This document shows positions 8,040-17,219 of a stretch of 64,000 nt of DNA, one piece after another. Below the pieces are notes generated by a model, which had not been told where the DNA came from, did not search any database, and saw only the letters and a list, made by a program, of their open reading frames with translations. The position numbers and the translations under genes were made by a program. Source of the DNA: Variovorax sp. YR216 (GTDB taxonomy: Bacteria; Pseudomonadota; Gammaproteobacteria; Burkholderiales; Burkholderiaceae_C); contig NZ_FNRO01000004.1 of the NCBI RefSeq assembly GCF_900107745.1, positions 1 through 64,000 on the forward strand. The letters run 5' to 3'. How positions within the stretch are numbered: the stretch's first letter is position 1; the number at the start of each line of letters is the position of its first letter.

Positions 8040-9193
8040 TTCGCGGCTCCAACCGTCTCGAGGACCTCGGGGTGAAGCTTCTCGTACGCCGCGGCGAGTT
8101 CAGGGTCGCGCTTGCGCACTTCCGCGTGGTCCACCCGGCCGCTGCGCGTGACGTAGTCATACGCGAACGAGATAGGGTCCAGGTGCAGCTTCGGGCCGAG
8201 GTGCTCGTACCACTCGGTGCTCTTGATAGCAGCCTTCTGCAACGAGTCCGAGCCGGGCTGGCGAATCTCGACGAACTTCGCGAGCATGCTGGGGACGTCT
8301 GCCCCGCACATCTTGAAGGCTTCGTACAGGGCGATGGAGTCCTGCAGTGCGAGTCGCGTGCCGGACCCGACGGACGGATGGCCAGTGCGTAGCGCATCGC
8401 CCAGGAGCACGATGTTCTTGTAGTGCCACCGCTTGTTCTTCACGATGGTGTACTGGAACCAGTTCGACTTGTTAGACAGAAGCTTGTGCCCCTTGAGGTC
8501 ATCGGCAAACACCTTCTCGCAGTAGGCAAGGCTTTCAGCCTCCGACATGCGGTCGAGACCTGCCTTGCGGAACGTCTCGGGGTCGACTTCCACCAGGAAC
8601 GTACTGTGGGTCGGGCTGAACTGGTAGGTGTGTGAGATGACCAGACCATCTTCGTTCTGACGGAAGATGAGCGACAGCGCCTGGAACAACTGGGTCGTGC
8701 CATACCAAGCCAGCATGTTGGGTCGTACGTCGAGTTCCGGCTCGAAGAACTCCTTGTACTTGGTCCGGATGGCGCTGTTTGCTCCGTCGGCCGCCACGAC
8801 AAGGTCGCACTCACCGAGTTGAGCAACATCCTCCACCTTCGAGTCGAACTCGATGGAAACACCGACTTTGCGGCATTGCTGGTGAAGGGCCTTTAGCAAG
8901 TCGATTCGCGCCATCCGGTGGAACGTGTTGTGCGCGAGCGTGACGTGCGTGGCCTGATGCACGACGGCCATCTCGTCAAAAACGACCTGGTTGTGGGTCA
9001 TCGCGTCGTACACCTCAGGCGCGATGTCGCGAACGAAGTTCAGCGCGACGTCGGAGAAGACCACGCCCCAGCCGTAGGTGGCGTTTTCCGGGTCACGCTC
9101 GTAGACCACGATATCGTGGCTAGGGTCGTCGCGCTTCATCAAGTACGCGTAGAACAGTCCAGCGGGACCACCGCCAATGACGCGAATCTTCAT
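8036..9193 (-). CDS. FAD-dependent monooxygenase, salicylyl-CoA 5-hydroxylase-like (single domain)
   Basis: A 385-residue class A flavoprotein hydroxylase. It begins [19 protein letters not shown] (dinucleotide-binding GxGxxG) and has [21 protein letters not shown] (DG motif) and [18 protein letters not shown] (GD motif). The GWGVVFSD stretch and overall order match the N-terminal half of salicylyl-CoA 5-hydroxylase/2-aminobenzoyl-CoA monooxygenase more than classical 3-hydroxybenzoate 6-hydroxylases. The OYE-like C-terminal half of those enzymes is absent here. The start is the ATG at 9193, not the longer upstream ORF, because the Rossmann motif must be N-terminal. Position between gentisate dioxygenase and an acyl-CoA synthetase suggests it makes gentisate or gentisyl-CoA (inference). 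Confidence 0.85.
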   Translation of the reverse strand: MKIRVIGGGPAGLFYAYLMKRDDPSHDIVVYERDPENATYGWGVVFSDVALNFVRDIAPEVYDAMTHNQVVFDEMAVVHQATHVTLAHNTFHRMARIDLLKALHQQCRKVGVSIEFDSKVEDVAQLGECDLVVAADGANSAIRTKYKEFFEPELDVRPNMLAWYGTTQLFQALSLIFRQNEDGLVISHTYQFSPTHSTFLVEVDPETFRKAGLDRMSEAESLAYCEKVFADDLKGHKLLSNKSNWFQYTIVKNKRWHYKNIVLLGDALRTGHPSVGSGTRLALQDSIALYEAFKMCGADVPSMLAKFVEIRQPGSDSLQKAAIKSTEWYEHLGPKLHLDPISFAYDYVTRSGRVDHAEVRKRDPELAAAYEKLHPEVLETVGAAK

Positions 9194-9219
9194 TGTCTTT
9201 CTCCGAATGTCAGGTTGTC

Positions 9220-11307
9220 TCAGGTCGTCTCTTTGAGCACCACGAGGGCGTCCAGGGCCAGCGCGCCATCGGCATGCACGCGCAAGGGGTTGATTTCCAC
9301 TTCCGCGATTTCCGGGTGCTCTTCCAGCAAGTCGCCCAGTGCGATGGCCACCTTGGCAATCGAGGCACGGTCGCACTTGGGCAGGTGACGGAAGCCGTCG
9401 AGCACCTTCTTGCCTCGCAGGCTGGAGAGCATCTCTTGCGCATCCAGCTCGGTGAGAGGGGCGAGCCGGACACTTGAATCTGATACCGCTTCGGCCAGGA
9501 TGCCTCCGAGGCCGATAACGACGCATGGCCCCCAGGACGCGTCGCGCACCGCGCCGACAATGAGCTCGACCCCTTCCCCGGCCATCTCCTCGACGAGGAA
9601 GCGGCCAGGGGTCTCGGTCGGAATGCGCTCGATAGAGGCGAGGGCCTTCTCCATACCGGCCTGGTCGCGCACGTTGAGGAAGACGCCACCGACCTCGGTC
9701 TTGTGCGGGACGTCGTCAGCGGCAATCTTGACGACTAGTGGCTTTCGAAGCTCCTCGAACGCCTTCAGCGCTTCGGCGCGGCCGATGCAAAGACGACGCG
9801 CGGGGCTTGAGACGCCGTATTTCGCGAGGAGCGCCTTCGCGGTGTCCTCGTTGAAGGGGCCCTGAAGCCTGGGCTGGTCGTTGTTGGCCGTCCGCGAGCC
9901 GCCTTCACTGTTTGCAAGTCGCCACTGGGCGCGGGAATCGGCATCAAGGGCCGCCGCGACGAGGACCAACCGTTCGGGACTGCGCACGGCGGGGATTCCC
10001 TCGTGCATCAGTTCTTCGAACGGCCCCTGCAGGTCATGCGCCAGTCCCAGGCTTCCGAAGATGACCGGTTTGCCGGTTGCCGCCTTCGCGGGCTTCAGAG
10101 CTTCCACAGGATTCAGCACCGCCGGCTCGCTGAGCCCGAACACGAGCACGGCATCGACGTTCTGGTCCTGCGCGACCGCGGTGACAACCTGAGGAAAGGT
10201 CGGGCTAGGCCGTCCGGTGTCGACCGGGTTCTTGACGAAGGTCATCGGCGGCAGAAGCGCCTCGATGCCCTTGATGGAATCCGGCGAGAGCAGAGGGACG
10301 TCCACATCAGCGCACTTGAGGCCGTCCACGATGAGAAGGCCAGGGCCGGCCTGACCGGTGACCAGACCGATACCGTTCTTCTGCTTGGGAGGTAGGCGCC
10401 CATCGGCAAGTGCTGCGGCGGCCTGGGCGAGTTCCTCGGTGGAATTCACAACTACCACGCCGGCCTGCTGGAGCGCCGAGACCGTGCGCGCATGGGACCC
10501 CATGAGGTTGCCCGTGTGGGAAACAGCAAACTCGCCGATGTCGGCGCGGCCGGCGACGAGCGCGACTACTGGCTTGAAGGGCGTCACCTTGCGCAGCGCC
10601 TCATTCAAGGCGCGGCCGTTCGGCACTCCCTCCAGATGTAGCGCGATGGCCTTCGTCGAGCTTGCCGTGCCCAACATCTCAATGACGTCGGCACTGTTGA
10701 CGTCCACGGCATTGCCGAGGCCGACCGCAAGGGAGATGCCCTTACCAAGCTGGTCGAGCAGGAAGGAGATGCTCAGGTTGACGCCGCCCGACTGAGCGAC
10801 AACTGCTACGGAGCCCTTCTTGAGCTGGTCGACACCCGGGACGAAACTCGCGACACAGCGCTCATGCGTGTTGATGAACCCGGAAGTATTGGGACCAAGC
10901 AGTCGCAAGCCGGTGCTTCGACAGACCTCTGCTAGTTGCTCCTGGAGCTTCGCACCCTGCCCGCCGGTCTCACCGAAGCCGCCCGAAATGATGAACACAC
11001 CGCCGACACCGCGCGCCGCCGCATCCTTCGCGGCCTGGACACAGTGCTGCGCGGGAATCGCCAGGATGGCGAGGTCGACCGGCTCGGGGAGCTCAGCAAA
11101 CGTCGGATAACAAGTGACCCCTTGAATCTCCTTCTCGCGCGGGTGCACCGCGACCAGAGTTCCAGGGAAGGATTTCAGTGAGAGCAGCGCCTGGGAGCCA
11201 GCCTTTGCCGCGTCAACCGATGCGCCGACGACGGCTATCGAGCGCGGGTTCAGGAGTCGCTGCAGGTTTGCCTGCCGGACTGCATGCGTGGAGGGGGTGT
11301 TGCCCAT
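9220..11307 (-). CDS. NDP-forming acyl-CoA synthetase (acetate-CoA ligase family)
   Basis: A 695-residue fused two-part synthetase. The N-terminal CoA-binding domain (NPRSIAVVGASVDAAKAGS) is followed by a succinyl-CoA-ligase-like domain (SVAVVAQSGGVNLSISFLL). The likely phospho-histidine lies in FAVSHTGNLMGSHA, and a C-terminal ATP-grasp domain (KPLVVKIAADDVPHKTEVGG) completes it. Such enzymes couple acid + CoA + ATP to acyl-CoA + ADP + phosphate. As first gene of the gentisate operon it may activate an aromatic acid such as a hydroxybenzoate, but the substrate cannot be read from sequence. It is transcribed divergently from the LysR gene. Confidence 0.9.
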   Translation of the reverse strand: MGNTPSTHAVRQANLQRLLNPRSIAVVGASVDAAKAGSQALLSLKSFPGTLVAVHPREKEIQGVTCYPTFAELPEPVDLAILAIPAQHCVQAAKDAAARGVGGVFIISGGFGETGGQGAKLQEQLAEVCRSTGLRLLGPNTSGFINTHERCVASFVPGVDQLKKGSVAVVAQSGGVNLSISFLLDQLGKGISLAVGLGNAVDVNSADVIEMLGTASSTKAIALHLEGVPNGRALNEALRKVTPFKPVVALVAGRADIGEFAVSHTGNLMGSHARTVSALQQAGVVVVNSTEELAQAAAALADGRLPPKQKNGIGLVTGQAGPGLLIVDGLKCADVDVPLLSPDSIKGIEALLPPMTFVKNPVDTGRPSPTFPQVVTAVAQDQNVDAVLVFGLSEPAVLNPVEALKPAKAATGKPVIFGSLGLAHDLQGPFEELMHEGIPAVRSPERLVLVAAALDADSRAQWRLANSEGGSRTANNDQPRLQGPFNEDTAKALLAKYGVSSPARRLCIGRAEALKAFEELRKPLVVKIAADDVPHKTEVGGVFLNVRDQAGMEKALASIERIPTETPGRFLVEEMAGEGVELIVGAVRDASWGPCVVIGLGGILAEAVSDSSVRLAPLTELDAQEMLSSLRGKKVLDGFRHLPKCDRASIAKVAIALGDLLEEHPEIAEVEINPLRVHADGALALDALVVLKETT

Positions 11308-11389
11308 CAGTCTTGTCTCCAGGTTCCGTTGCCCGTCCGACTATTGGCGGGCTTGGAGCAATCGTAGGCACCTGCGGGTTACTTGAATA

Positions 11390-11404
11390 ATGTTTGACAG
11401 ACAT
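11390..11404. promoter_or_regulatory. Candidate LysR operator (T-N11-A dyad)
   Basis: The 15-bp sequence ATGTTTGACAGACAT is a near-perfect dyad with a T-N11-A core, the classic LysR-type regulator box. It lies in the divergent region between the acyl-CoA synthetase start (11307) and the LysR start (11510), where such activators normally bind. Confidence 0.6.
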
Positions 11405-11509
11405 AGTTGTTATCCGCATTTTGGTGAACCCGCCTCTCTGTCGCGGTACATTTCGCCCGTACGCTCTCAACATGGCCCGGCAGAGGCCGACGAAACATTG
11501 GAGACAAAC

Positions 11510-12445
11510 GTGGACGTTCGCTTCCTGGAGTACTTTTTGCGGGTGGCCGAGCTAGGCAGCATCAACCGTGCGGCCGCCGACCTCCACCTTTCGCAACCTG
11601 CGCTTTCTCGGCACGTTGCCGCACTGGAAGAGGAGATGGGCACCAAGCTCTTCGTCCGTACTCAAGGCGGCGTCAACCTCACCGAGTCGGGGAAGCTACT
11701 GTCCGACCGCGCTCGACCGCTACTCAGGCAATTCACTATCCTGAAGGAGCAGGTCGGTGAGAAGGCCGCAGGGCAACTCGCAATCGGCATTCCGCCTTCG
11801 TGGCACGGGGTGTTCACCTCGGAGTTCGCCACCAAGATGGTCAAGGAATTTCCAGGGATTACCTTGCGGGTCTACGAGGGCGTGAGCAACGTACTCCGCG
11901 ACTACATGTTGGCCGGGCTGCTCGACCTCAGCATCGTGCCGTTCGATAGTTCGCCTGCGTCGGGATACCGGCAGACCTCGCTCGTTCGCGAACCGCTGAT
12001 TCTTGTGGGCAGCCCTGCCGATGGGCTGAGCTCCGATGAGCCGGCGCCGATATCTAGGCTGGATGGAATCAAGCTGGTGCTACCCGGCCGGCCGAACGTG
12101 CTGCGTGGCTTGGTCGAGCACTCCCTTGCACGCAAGGGCATGGCCTTTCGACTCGCGGTGGAGACTGACACGCTGACGTTGTGCCTGGACATGGCAAGGC
12201 AGGGTGTCGGCCTCACCGTTGTTCCGGCGTGCTCGCTGTTCGAGAACCCCATCCTGAACGAAGTATCTTGGACCCCATTGCGCGGGCTCTACATGACCTG
12301 GACCCTTTGCGAGAACCCGGCCCGGATGCATTCGCAGGCCGTGCGTGAAGGAAGACGCCTTGTCATGTCGGGCGTCAGCCAGGCGTTGGCCACAAAAGAT
12401 TGGTTCGGTGCATCGGCGGTAGGCAATGCGTTAGCCAAGGCGTAG
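11510..12445 (+). CDS. LysR-family regulator of the gentisate operon
   Basis: A 311-residue LysR-type regulator: N-terminal winged HTH (FLEYFLRVAELGSINRAAAD, then LHLSQPALSRHVAALEEEMG) and a periplasmic-binding-like effector domain from about residue 90. The start is a GTG at 11510 preceded by GGAGACAAAC, because the longer ATG-less extension to 11390 would place 40 unconserved residues before the HTH. It is divergent from the gentisate operon and very likely controls it; the expected inducer is an aromatic acid or CoA ester. It converges with the FUSC gene at its 3' end. Confidence 0.92.
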   Translation: MDVRFLEYFLRVAELGSINRAAADLHLSQPALSRHVAALEEEMGTKLFVRTQGGVNLTESGKLLSDRARPLLRQFTILKEQVGEKAAGQLAIGIPPSWHGVFTSEFATKMVKEFPGITLRVYEGVSNVLRDYMLAGLLDLSIVPFDSSPASGYRQTSLVREPLILVGSPADGLSSDEPAPISRLDGIKLVLPGRPNVLRGLVEHSLARKGMAFRLAVETDTLTLCLDMARQGVGLTVVPACSLFENPILNEVSWTPLRGLYMTWTLCENPARMHSQAVREGRRLVMSGVSQALATKDWFGASAVGNALAKA

Positions 12446-12476
12446 CTGCTGAGGCGCGGCGCACCTCCGTTCCCCG

Positions 12477-14381
12477 TCACAGGGTCATGCGTGGGTCGAC
12501 CCCATACGTCGCATGACACGCCCGCAGCGCCGACGCTGCAACGCGAACCGCACCGGAAACCTCTTCCACCCGGCATGAGTCGGCGATTTCGTCGAGAGCA
12601 TCCGCCTTTGAGTCCAACCTCCCATTTGCGTCACGTATATGCCGCAGGGCTTCGCTTACCTGAGGCGTCTTCATGGGGTCACCCTCCCGCAAGCGCCGGA
12701 GATGCGCGATTGAGTCCAGTAGTCGGAGCGCAGCCATCGGCGAGCCGCCGGTTTCAGTCAATCGCGCCGCATGCCCATGACGGCTCAGATTGAAGATGTG
12801 CCGGACCAGCTCGCTTCTCTCGCCGGGGCTATGGTGCGCATCGCATAGCCGCCGAAGGGTCTGCCAAACCCTTTGAGTCAGCCGCTGTGTTCGGCGGTGC
12901 GGGCTTGGTCGGTGGAGCGCGTAGATGACGCAGGTCAGACCAATCCCGAACAGAAGAGCACCTGAACCTGCGAGCACCTCACGCATTCCCAGGTGGTCGA
13001 GCGGCAGCGCGGCATGACTTGAGATGAGGAAGAGCTGATTCGTATCGAAGGCGAGACCCGCGGTTCGCGCATGAGCCCTGGCGACTCCGCCCACGAGCAG
13101 AAACGGGGCGACGCTTGCTATGAGCATCGGGAGCGAGTCCACATGCGGTAGAACCAGAAGTCGATAGGCCGCGGCCACGACGACGCCAATGGCGGCTCCT
13201 CGGAAAACGATTGAACCCACCACTCGCGGTGTTGGGTGCGAGCCTAGGAGTGCGGAGACCATGCAGACCGCCAATGCGACCAAATCCGCTTGCGCCACCT
13301 TCGAGGCGTGGGCGACGTAGCAGGCGGCGAAGGTCGCAACGCCGGCCGAGAGGCCACCGACAACGGCTGCCGATTCGTCCCGAAACGGTGTCAAGTAGGC
13401 GGGGCCGCGAGGCGTGCGCCCGGCGTCCTCTCGTCGCGCACGCTTCCCATCCTGGACCAGGTTGTGCCAGGACACTGCCAGTGCATTCAAGGCCTGGTGG
13501 AGCCGGGGGTCGGCTTGCTCGACGAGCGCGCCTGCTTCGATGGGAAGCATGCCATGCTCGGCGTCCAGCGAGCTCCGCACTGCGCTGGCGAGGGCTGAGC
13601 GAGCGAGTGCGGCGTCTTCGGCTGCATTTCGGTCCAGACGTTCAAGAAACGCGTGCACGGATGCAAGGACCTCGACCGCGGCGTACGCCATGGCCTGCAC
13701 GTCGTTCGCGAGGCGATAGCCAACCGGCCTACCCGCGCCCACGATTTGAGCGTTCGCCTGGACCTCAGCGAGGTCCGCTAGCAGCTTGCGCTCGACGTAT
13801 ACGTCGATACGCTCGGCATCTCCGGCGAGCAGCGCCGCGGCGTACTCAATGGTGTCGCTTCCCAGCCTTCGTACGGCTGTTCTCAGTTCGTGCAGCGGTG
13901 AGTTGGGGGTGGCAAGGAACCCGAATAGGAAGCCTACGGCCAGACCGATGAGCGTGCAGTCCACCCGGGACATCGCAAGCTCCAACGTGTTCACTGGCTC
14001 GAAGAGGCCAGGAACGACCACGATGCCCGCCGTCATTGCCGCCAGAAGGGGCGCGTACCCATGCGCGCCTCGCAGCATCGGGATGGCAGCCGTCATCAGT
14101 GCAACCCATGCGGCCAAGAGTGCGGCTGCCAAGTGGAATGGGAGATGTGCGCGAAGAATCGAGAACCCGACCAACGCGCCGAACAGCGTGCCGAGCAGCC
14201 GGAAGATGCCACGCTCAAGAAGCAGCCCTCGGGTCGGCTGAGACATTGCCCAGACGGGCATCGCAGCCCAGTACGGGTGCGGAATTTCGAGCAGCACGGC
14301 AACCGAGAACGCGACCAACGCAGTTGCGCCTAGGCGCAGCCCGGTAAGCGGCATTAACGGACTGCGAACAAGGGAGCTCAT
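12477..14381 (-). CDS. FUSC-family transporter (aromatic acid efflux AaeB-like)
   Basis: A 634-residue inner-membrane protein with two FUSC-type transmembrane blocks. The first covers residues about 15-160 (GLRLGATALVAFSVAVLLEI and following helices). The second covers about 335-500 (AVVGGLSAGVATFAACYVAH and following). Each is followed by a soluble helical region. This layout is shared with AaeB, the p-hydroxybenzoate efflux component. No AaeA-type membrane-fusion gene is adjacent, so it may work alone or with a distant partner. A 25-bp palindrome lies 30 bp upstream of the start, and the divergent TetR gene next to it is the likely repressor. Export of toxic aromatic acids fits the neighbourhood. 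Confidence 0.85.
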   Translation of the reverse strand: MSSLVRSPLMPLTGLRLGATALVAFSVAVLLEIPHPYWAAMPVWAMSQPTRGLLLERGIFRLLGTLFGALVGFSILRAHLPFHLAAALLAAWVALMTAAIPMLRGAHGYAPLLAAMTAGIVVVPGLFEPVNTLELAMSRVDCTLIGLAVGFLFGFLATPNSPLHELRTAVRRLGSDTIEYAAALLAGDAERIDVYVERKLLADLAEVQANAQIVGAGRPVGYRLANDVQAMAYAAVEVLASVHAFLERLDRNAAEDAALARSALASAVRSSLDAEHGMLPIEAGALVEQADPRLHQALNALAVSWHNLVQDGKRARREDAGRTPRGPAYLTPFRDESAAVVGGLSAGVATFAACYVAHASKVAQADLVALAVCMVSALLGSHPTPRVVGSIVFRGAAIGVVVAAAYRLLVLPHVDSLPMLIASVAPFLLVGGVARAHARTAGLAFDTNQLFLISSHAALPLDHLGMREVLAGSGALLFGIGLTCVIYALHRPSPHRRTQRLTQRVWQTLRRLCDAHHSPGERSELVRHIFNLSRHGHAARLTETGGSPMAALRLLDSIAHLRRLREGDPMKTPQVSEALRHIRDANGRLDSKADALDEIADSCRVEEVSGAVRVAASALRACHATYGVDPRMTL

Positions 14382-14411
14382 ACCATTCCAATCAACTGAA
14401 TCTGATGTATT

Positions 14412-14436
14412 TATTTACTTTACTGTAAAGTAAATA
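14412..14436. promoter_or_regulatory. 25-bp perfect palindrome, candidate TetR operator
   Basis: The left arm TATTTACTTTAC (14412-14423) and right arm GTAAAGTAAATA (14425-14436) are exact reverse complements around a single T. The site fills the short divergent region between the FUSC efflux gene and the TetR gene. It would cover both promoters, which is the usual layout of a TetR-type repressor controlling itself and an efflux pump. Confidence 0.85.
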
Positions 14437-14460
14437 TCCCTTCAAGTGGACCGAAAAACG

Positions 14461-15081
14461 ATGGAACCAGCCCAACCTCGGGGTCGCCCGAGAAATCCTG
14501 CTCTGCGCGAAGGCATCCTCGCAGCCGCCCGAGATGAGTTCCTGGCACGAGGACTGGACGGCGCGAGCCTAGAAGCTATTGCCCGCGCTGCAGGGACCAG
14601 TCGCGTGACCATCTACTCCTACTTCCCATCGAAGGAGGAGCTCTTTCACGCGTCGGTGAACCAGGTCGTGGTCGACGCGGTGGTGATTGCGGAAGACGAG
14701 CTAGAGCGCCTACCGGTGGCGCAGCAACTGACAACCCTCGCAAAGGCGTTCCTGGATAGCATCGCCACCCCTCGTGCAGCTGCGCAAATCCACGCCCTAT
14801 ACCAGAGCAGCAAGAAGTCGCCCCAGGCATCAGCGGCGTTCTATGCCTCCGGCCCGCAGCAGATTCTCGATGTGGTTGAACGCACCCTCACCCGACTTGC
14901 CAGCAGCGGGGCCCTCAACATTCCGAACATCGAGTTCGCCGCAGAACAGTTCGTCGCCCTCGTGCGCGGCAACGAGCAGATGCGCGCGCTGCTCTCGCTG
15001 CCGCCCGCAAGGAAGGCGCGCCAGAGACAAGCCTACGTCGACAGCTCGGTCCAGCTTTTCATTTCTGGCTACGCCCCCTAA
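14461..15081 (+). CDS. TetR/AcrR-family regulator
   Basis: A 206-residue TetR-type regulator. The HTH is clear (GILAAARDEFLARGLDGASL, then EAIARAAGTSRVTIYSYFPS), and the C-terminal ligand domain resembles the AcrR-type C-terminal domain (LASSGALNIPNIEFAAEQFV). The ATG at 14461 is chosen; a GTG at 14446 would add five residues. It lies divergent from the FUSC efflux gene with a 25-bp perfect palindrome between them, so it most likely represses that pump and itself until an aromatic effector binds. Confidence 0.92.
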   Translation: MEPAQPRGRPRNPALREGILAAARDEFLARGLDGASLEAIARAAGTSRVTIYSYFPSKEELFHASVNQVVVDAVVIAEDELERLPVAQQLTTLAKAFLDSIATPRAAAQIHALYQSSKKSPQASAAFYASGPQQILDVVERTLTRLASSGALNIPNIEFAAEQFVALVRGNEQMRALLSLPPARKARQRQAYVDSSVQLFISGYAP

Positions 15082-15235
15082 AGAGTGTTTGCGTCAGCCG
15101 AAGAATTGGCCTGGTGCGTGCCCTAAGCGGAAGTGCGCCGATGCGTTGAAGCGGACGTTCATGCGTCCGCCGTCCCTTCTCCGCATGTTGGATTGCTCGT
15201 CGGCACGAGTCCGTTTGCGGCTTCGGTTGCAGCAT

Positions 15236-15877
15236 CTAGACCGCGTCAGGCTGAGCTGATGGAGCAGCTCGCCTGAACTCTTCAAGCCGCGAACAAGTCT
15301 TATCAATCGAAAGCAGCCTCGGCCATCGCTCCAGGTCAACCTTGAATCGACGTGCGCTTTCAATCTGTGGGATGAGGTGGGCATCGGCCAGCGAAGGCCT
15401 ATCTCCGAAGGAGAAGGCCCCAACCGGCGTACGAGCGACGACCAGCGCCTCATAGGCGTCAAACCCGCTGGAAATCCAGGTTCCGCACCACTCGTTGATG
15501 GCATCTTCGTTCGCGCCAAATTCGTGGCGAAGCTTCTCGAGAATCCGGCGGTTGTTGACCGGATGCACGTCGCACCCAATGATGGCCGCAAGCGCACGGA
15601 CGTGCGCCCGGTCGCGTGCATTGGTTGGCAGCAACGACGGCTGCGGATACAGCTCCTCGAGCCACTCGATGATGGCAGGCGACTGAGTCAGTATGTCGCC
15701 ATCTCCGACGTCAAGCGCTGGCACCAGCTGCTGCGGGTTGATGGCTCGATAGCTCTCAAAAAGATGTTTTTCATTGCGCAGGTCGATTGCGACCTGCTCA
15801 TATGACAGCCCCTTAAGATTGAGGGCGATGCGCAAGCGGTGCGAAGTGCCGCTGCGAAAGTATCCGTACAGTTTCAT
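15236..15877 (-). CDS. maiA: Maleylacetoacetate isomerase (zeta-class GST)
   Basis: A 213-residue paralogue of the isomerase at 4930, with the same N-terminal FRSGTSHRLRIALNLKG motif and helical C-terminal domain (SLADAHLIPQIESARRFKVD). It starts a block of minus-strand genes that includes homogentisate dioxygenase and fumarylacetoacetase. Isomerisation of maleylacetoacetate to fumarylacetoacetate is therefore its likely role, though the two copies could substitute for each other. It is separated by 96 bp from the EthD gene upstream. Confidence 0.87.
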   Translation of the reverse strand: MKLYGYFRSGTSHRLRIALNLKGLSYEQVAIDLRNEKHLFESYRAINPQQLVPALDVGDGDILTQSPAIIEWLEELYPQPSLLPTNARDRAHVRALAAIIGCDVHPVNNRRILEKLRHEFGANEDAINEWCGTWISSGFDAYEALVVARTPVGAFSFGDRPSLADAHLIPQIESARRFKVDLERWPRLLSIDKTCSRLEEFRRAAPSAQPDAV

Positions 15878-15973
15878 GTGAGGTGGCCGACGGGCAATCG
15901 CCGGCCCTGGGGCTTAAAGAGTTGCTGAATCCGGTATTTGGACTGGACGGAAGGCCCACGGTGGGCTGCAGCG

Positions 15974-17101
15974 CTACTTGGACGAACCCTGGCTGACCTT
16001 CTCCTTCCCGATTCGGTTGACCACAACGTAGTCGAGCGCTGTCCAGTAGTCCGACCTCGTCTTGTCGGCAATGCGCTCAAGGTCTGCGCTCATCGCTTTG
16101 AAGCCATCGGACATCACATAGTCCTCGGCGTCGTTCATGCTGCGGAAATACATCAGGGTGATGCCGTCAATTGCTGAAGTCGCCTCTGCGTAGAAGGGTT
16201 GACCGGGCTCTCTGCCGCCGATGTTTTGCAGCTGGACGTAGCGGGAGACGAGCGTCTTTGTCGAAGGTTGCGCCATCACGACATTGAGGTGACGGCCCAA
16301 CCAGTCCTTCTGGAACTGGTCGCGCGTGAGGTCCGGACGTCTGGTGTGTGTGTAGACGAGCACGATGGGGTCCCGGCTGTCCTTGCTGGCAATTCGGATG
16401 AACTGCCGCGACAGAACCGGCGCTACTTGGCGGAACAGCGCCTGGTCCTCGGGAAGAATCTTGTTCTTGAACTTGTCCCCAAAGAGCGTTCCGATGTTGT
16501 CGGCGCTGTGGAAATTCAGGTAGGCAATCCCGTCCCAGCGAGGGCGCTTGTATTCCGGGATATGGCCGATAACGCCAGGGTATAGCTTGCCTTGCGCATC
16601 CGCGGGAGCCAAGTACGGAGGCGAGTTCGCCATCGTCGGGCCCGCCGGTATGCGGTGAATCTGGTCGTAGCGTGCAAGAACGTCGAGGGTCTTGTCAGAA
16701 GGTTCGTCCGCGAATGTGAACCGCACCCCATGGACCTTTCGCCAATACTCGCCCCATTTCTCGAAGCTGATGTTCGGGTCGCTTTCAAGGGCAATCGCGC
16801 TTGGATTTGCCGCAGGGTCATCAATAGGCTTGCCATCTCGACCCACTAGATTGTTAGGGTCGCGACCGCGCTGGGAGAGCGGGGTCGAGTCGGCGCGCGC
16901 CAGGAAGCCGGTCATCGCGATGAGTGGCTGGCTCGTGCTGGCAATGGTCTTTGAGTGCGGTGGTCGGGCCAACGTCTCACGGGCGACGCCCTCGCTGACG
17001 AAGGGGGTGTTTGAACTCATGGAGTCTGAGGGTTGGGCAACTGCCCCCGTTGCGACGGCGAGGCCGCAGGCGACAGTTGCAGCGTTGATGAACTTGCGCA
17101 T
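15974..17101 (-). CDS. Exported EthD-domain protein
   Basis: A 375-residue protein with an N-terminal signal peptide (RKFINAATVACGLAVATGAV, cleavage after AVAQ). The ATG at 17101 has GGAGA upstream, whereas a longer TTG start at 17113 would include the ribosome-binding site. Residues about 250-345 form an EthD-like dimeric alpha/beta barrel (VYTHTRRPDLTRDQFQKDWL). An earlier segment (FEKWGEYWRKVHG, residues about 110-125) looks like a second, more diverged copy. EthD-fold proteins often act on ring-oxidation intermediates, but the activity here is unknown. It is the only one of three adjacent EthD proteins with a signal peptide. Confidence 0.78.
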   Translation of the reverse strand: MRKFINAATVACGLAVATGAVAQPSDSMSSNTPFVSEGVARETLARPPHSKTIASTSQPLIAMTGFLARADSTPLSQRGRDPNNLVGRDGKPIDDPAANPSAIALESDPNISFEKWGEYWRKVHGVRFTFADEPSDKTLDVLARYDQIHRIPAGPTMANSPPYLAPADAQGKLYPGVIGHIPEYKRPRWDGIAYLNFHSADNIGTLFGDKFKNKILPEDQALFRQVAPVLSRQFIRIASKDSRDPIVLVYTHTRRPDLTRDQFQKDWLGRHLNVVMAQPSTKTLVSRYVQLQNIGGREPGQPFYAEATSAIDGITLMYFRSMNDAEDYVMSDGFKAMSADLERIADKTRSDYWTALDYVVVNRIGKEKVSQGSSK

Positions 17102-17219
17102 TTTTGTCTCCAAGTGCCGAAGGGGACGAGCACGGCAGCCGCTCGCGGGTCGGCTCTCCCGCTTGCGCGACCGCCGGTTGAAATCAAAATGGACGGCGTG
17201 CGTTCAGGCACGCCGGCCG

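Noticed and set aside
9194..9526. N-terminal extension of the flavin monooxygenase frame
   Set aside because: The extension is arginine/proline-rich, overlaps the acyl-CoA synthetase gene, and would put the FAD motif far from the N-terminus.
13211..13951. 246-residue arginine-rich open frame on the plus strand
   Set aside because: Antisense to the FUSC gene; its composition is typical of GC-rich shadow frames.
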